Source: a virus. Taken from it: a stretch of DNA of 39,624 bases. Below the pieces are notes generated by a model. The model had not been told where the DNA came from, did not search any database, and saw nothing but the letters and a program-made list of their open reading frames with translations. How positions within the stretch are numbered: position 1 is the stretch's first letter; each line of letters begins with the position of its first letter. Positions 39,042-39,624 of the stretch are shown in pieces. Location of the stretch: IMG/VR virus record IMGVR_UViG_3300049617_000033, positions 1-39,624 of that record. One strand, 5' to 3'. A program made the position numbers and the translations under genes.

Positions 39042-39624
39042 TGGCTAGCTCATCTTCATCTGCAACGACCACCACGGCTGTTCTGGCTCCCAGCATCCCC
39101 AAGGCCACGCTCAGCTTTCTAAATGCCGATGGCACGGTCAGTTTGGCTTGGTATCGCTTCCTGCAAAGCTTGACCGGCAATCAATCGACCATTGTGACGA
39201 ACGTCAGCGGTGTCGCCACCACCATAAACAACATCACCACCACAATATCGGGCACGACCAGCATCGCCACGGAAGCGCTCGATTTGGCGCAGAGCTTGGA
39301 GGCCTTGAATTTCCTGGGCGCTTCTAAAGGTGGGGCGATGACCGGCGCGCTCGATCTGGGGCCTAATGCCGGCCCGGTCGATCCTTTCGCATTCATTGGC
39401 CAAGTGGTGGACCCTAGGCCAAGAAACACGCCTCGCCCAAGATCGCCGACTATAGACCAGCTTGCCTCCCGCGTAGCCGAGCTGGAGAACAACCAGCGGC
39501 CAAGAAACACGCCTCGCCCAAGATCGCCGACTATAGACCAGCTCTTTGCGCGGTTGAACGATCTGGAATTTGCAATTAGGCCCCGCAACGTTCCGCGACC
39601 CAAATCGCCCGACATCACGCGCCT
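39041..39624 (+). CDS. Tail fibre, N-terminal part (continues at base 1)
   Basis: This is the 5' part of the fibre that ends at 1343. The ATG overlaps the gp10-like stop. Residues 1-30 are a Ser/Thr-rich tip leading into KATLSFLNADGTVSLAWYRF, then LQSLTGNQSTIV, a short virion-binding domain common to such fibres. A helical stretch (IATEALDLAQSLEALNFLG) and GALDLGPNAGPVDPFAFIGQ follow. At about residue 126 the Pro/Arg repeat begins, each unit about 27 residues and ending in a heptad-like DQLxxRxxxLE. The repeats may form a trimeric stalk between anchor and lectin tip. Confidence 0.8.
   Translation, partial: MASSSSSATTTTAVLAPSIPKATLSFLNADGTVSLAWYRFLQSLTGNQSTIVTNVSGVATTINNITTTISGTTSIATEALDLAQSLEALNFLGASKGGAMTGALDLGPNAGPVDPFAFIGQVVDPRPRNTPRPRSPTIDQLASRVAELENNQRPRNTPRPRSPTIDQLFARLNDLEFAIRPRNVPRPKSPDITR
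39417..39543 (+). repeat. 46-bp direct repeat in the tail fibre stalk
   Basis: A 46-base stretch at 39417-39462 recurs exactly at 39498-39543 (period 81 bases, 27 codons), coding RPRNTPRPRSPTIDQL each time. A third, diverged unit (RPRNVPRPKSPDITRL) follows at 39579 (also present near base 82). Confidence 0.9.
39498..39624. repeat. Terminal overlap, copy 2 (identical to 1-127)
   Basis: Identical to the first 127 bases. Counting it once gives a genome of 39,497 bp and restores the fibre gene. Confidence 0.9.

Noticed and set aside
1-39624. CRISPR arrays, tRNA or rRNA genes, insertion sequences, integrase
   Set aside because: No regular repeat-spacer pattern, cloverleaf with CCA-type end, transposase or tyrosine/serine recombinase was seen by eye; a tRNA scan was not run.

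Overview
The window is one essentially complete tailed-phage genome. Bases 1-127 are identical to 39498-39624, so the ends overlap and the real molecule is probably a 39,497-bp circle (or circularly permuted genome). The window edge cuts one gene, a tail fibre that starts at 39041 and ends at 1343. Tail and head genes are of the P22/podovirus kind: P22-type portal, gp4-like head-completion protein, gp10-like DNA-stabilisation protein and a gp7-like ejection protein. No tail tube, sheath or tape measure was recognised. The GC-rich coding, the SocA/Panacea gene and a DUF3309 gene suggest an alphaproteobacterial host (Caulobacter/rhizobial type). This host call is inference only. No integrase, RNA polymerase or DNA polymerase was recognised.

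Layout. 1-8643 (+): end of the tail fibre, two small fibre-type genes, a GNAT-like protein, then three internal virion/ejection proteins, the last with a SleB-type cell-wall hydrolase domain. 8649-9223 (-): three tiny genes, two of them membrane proteins. 9302-11811 (+): a second tail fibre and the lysis cassette (holin-like, T4-type lysozyme, membrane-anchored coiled coil). 11808-14759 (-): recombination operon (two small genes, coiled-coil protein, ERF annealing protein, NinB/DUF1367-like protein, HNH nuclease). 14847-22957 (+): small DNA-binding proteins, a broken MT-A70 methyltransferase interrupted by an inverted Panacea antitoxin gene, XRE regulator, VRR-NUC nuclease, winged-helix proteins, SF2 helicase, TOPRIM primase, further small genes and the small terminase. 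23043-39624 (+): DUF6948-like protein, a Gly/Tyr/Ser repeat protein, large terminase, portal, GroES-like protein, scaffold, capsid and tail-completion genes, with an HNH homing endonuclease and a DUF3309 gene wedged among them.

How it works together. The two minus-strand operons diverge from plus-strand operons at 9224-9301 and 14760-14846. Both gaps carry the same 23-bp TGTCA-N12-TGACA element, which suggests one regulator controls both switch points. Most genes are packed with ATGA, TGATG or TAATG overlaps and are probably translationally coupled. Terminase and portal package DNA into a scaffold/capsid shell, gp4- and gp10-like proteins close it, the fibres bind the host, and the ejection proteins with their hydrolase open the cell wall.

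Most notable: (i) the methyltransferase gene split by an inverted antitoxin cassette that also carries the 5' end of a second, truncated gene; (ii) the duplicated operator; (iii) exact in-frame 18-bp tandem duplications at three places in two structural or assembly genes; (iv) the Gly/Tyr/Ser repeat gene beside the terminase. All functional calls rest on motifs and context read by eye; no database search was run.
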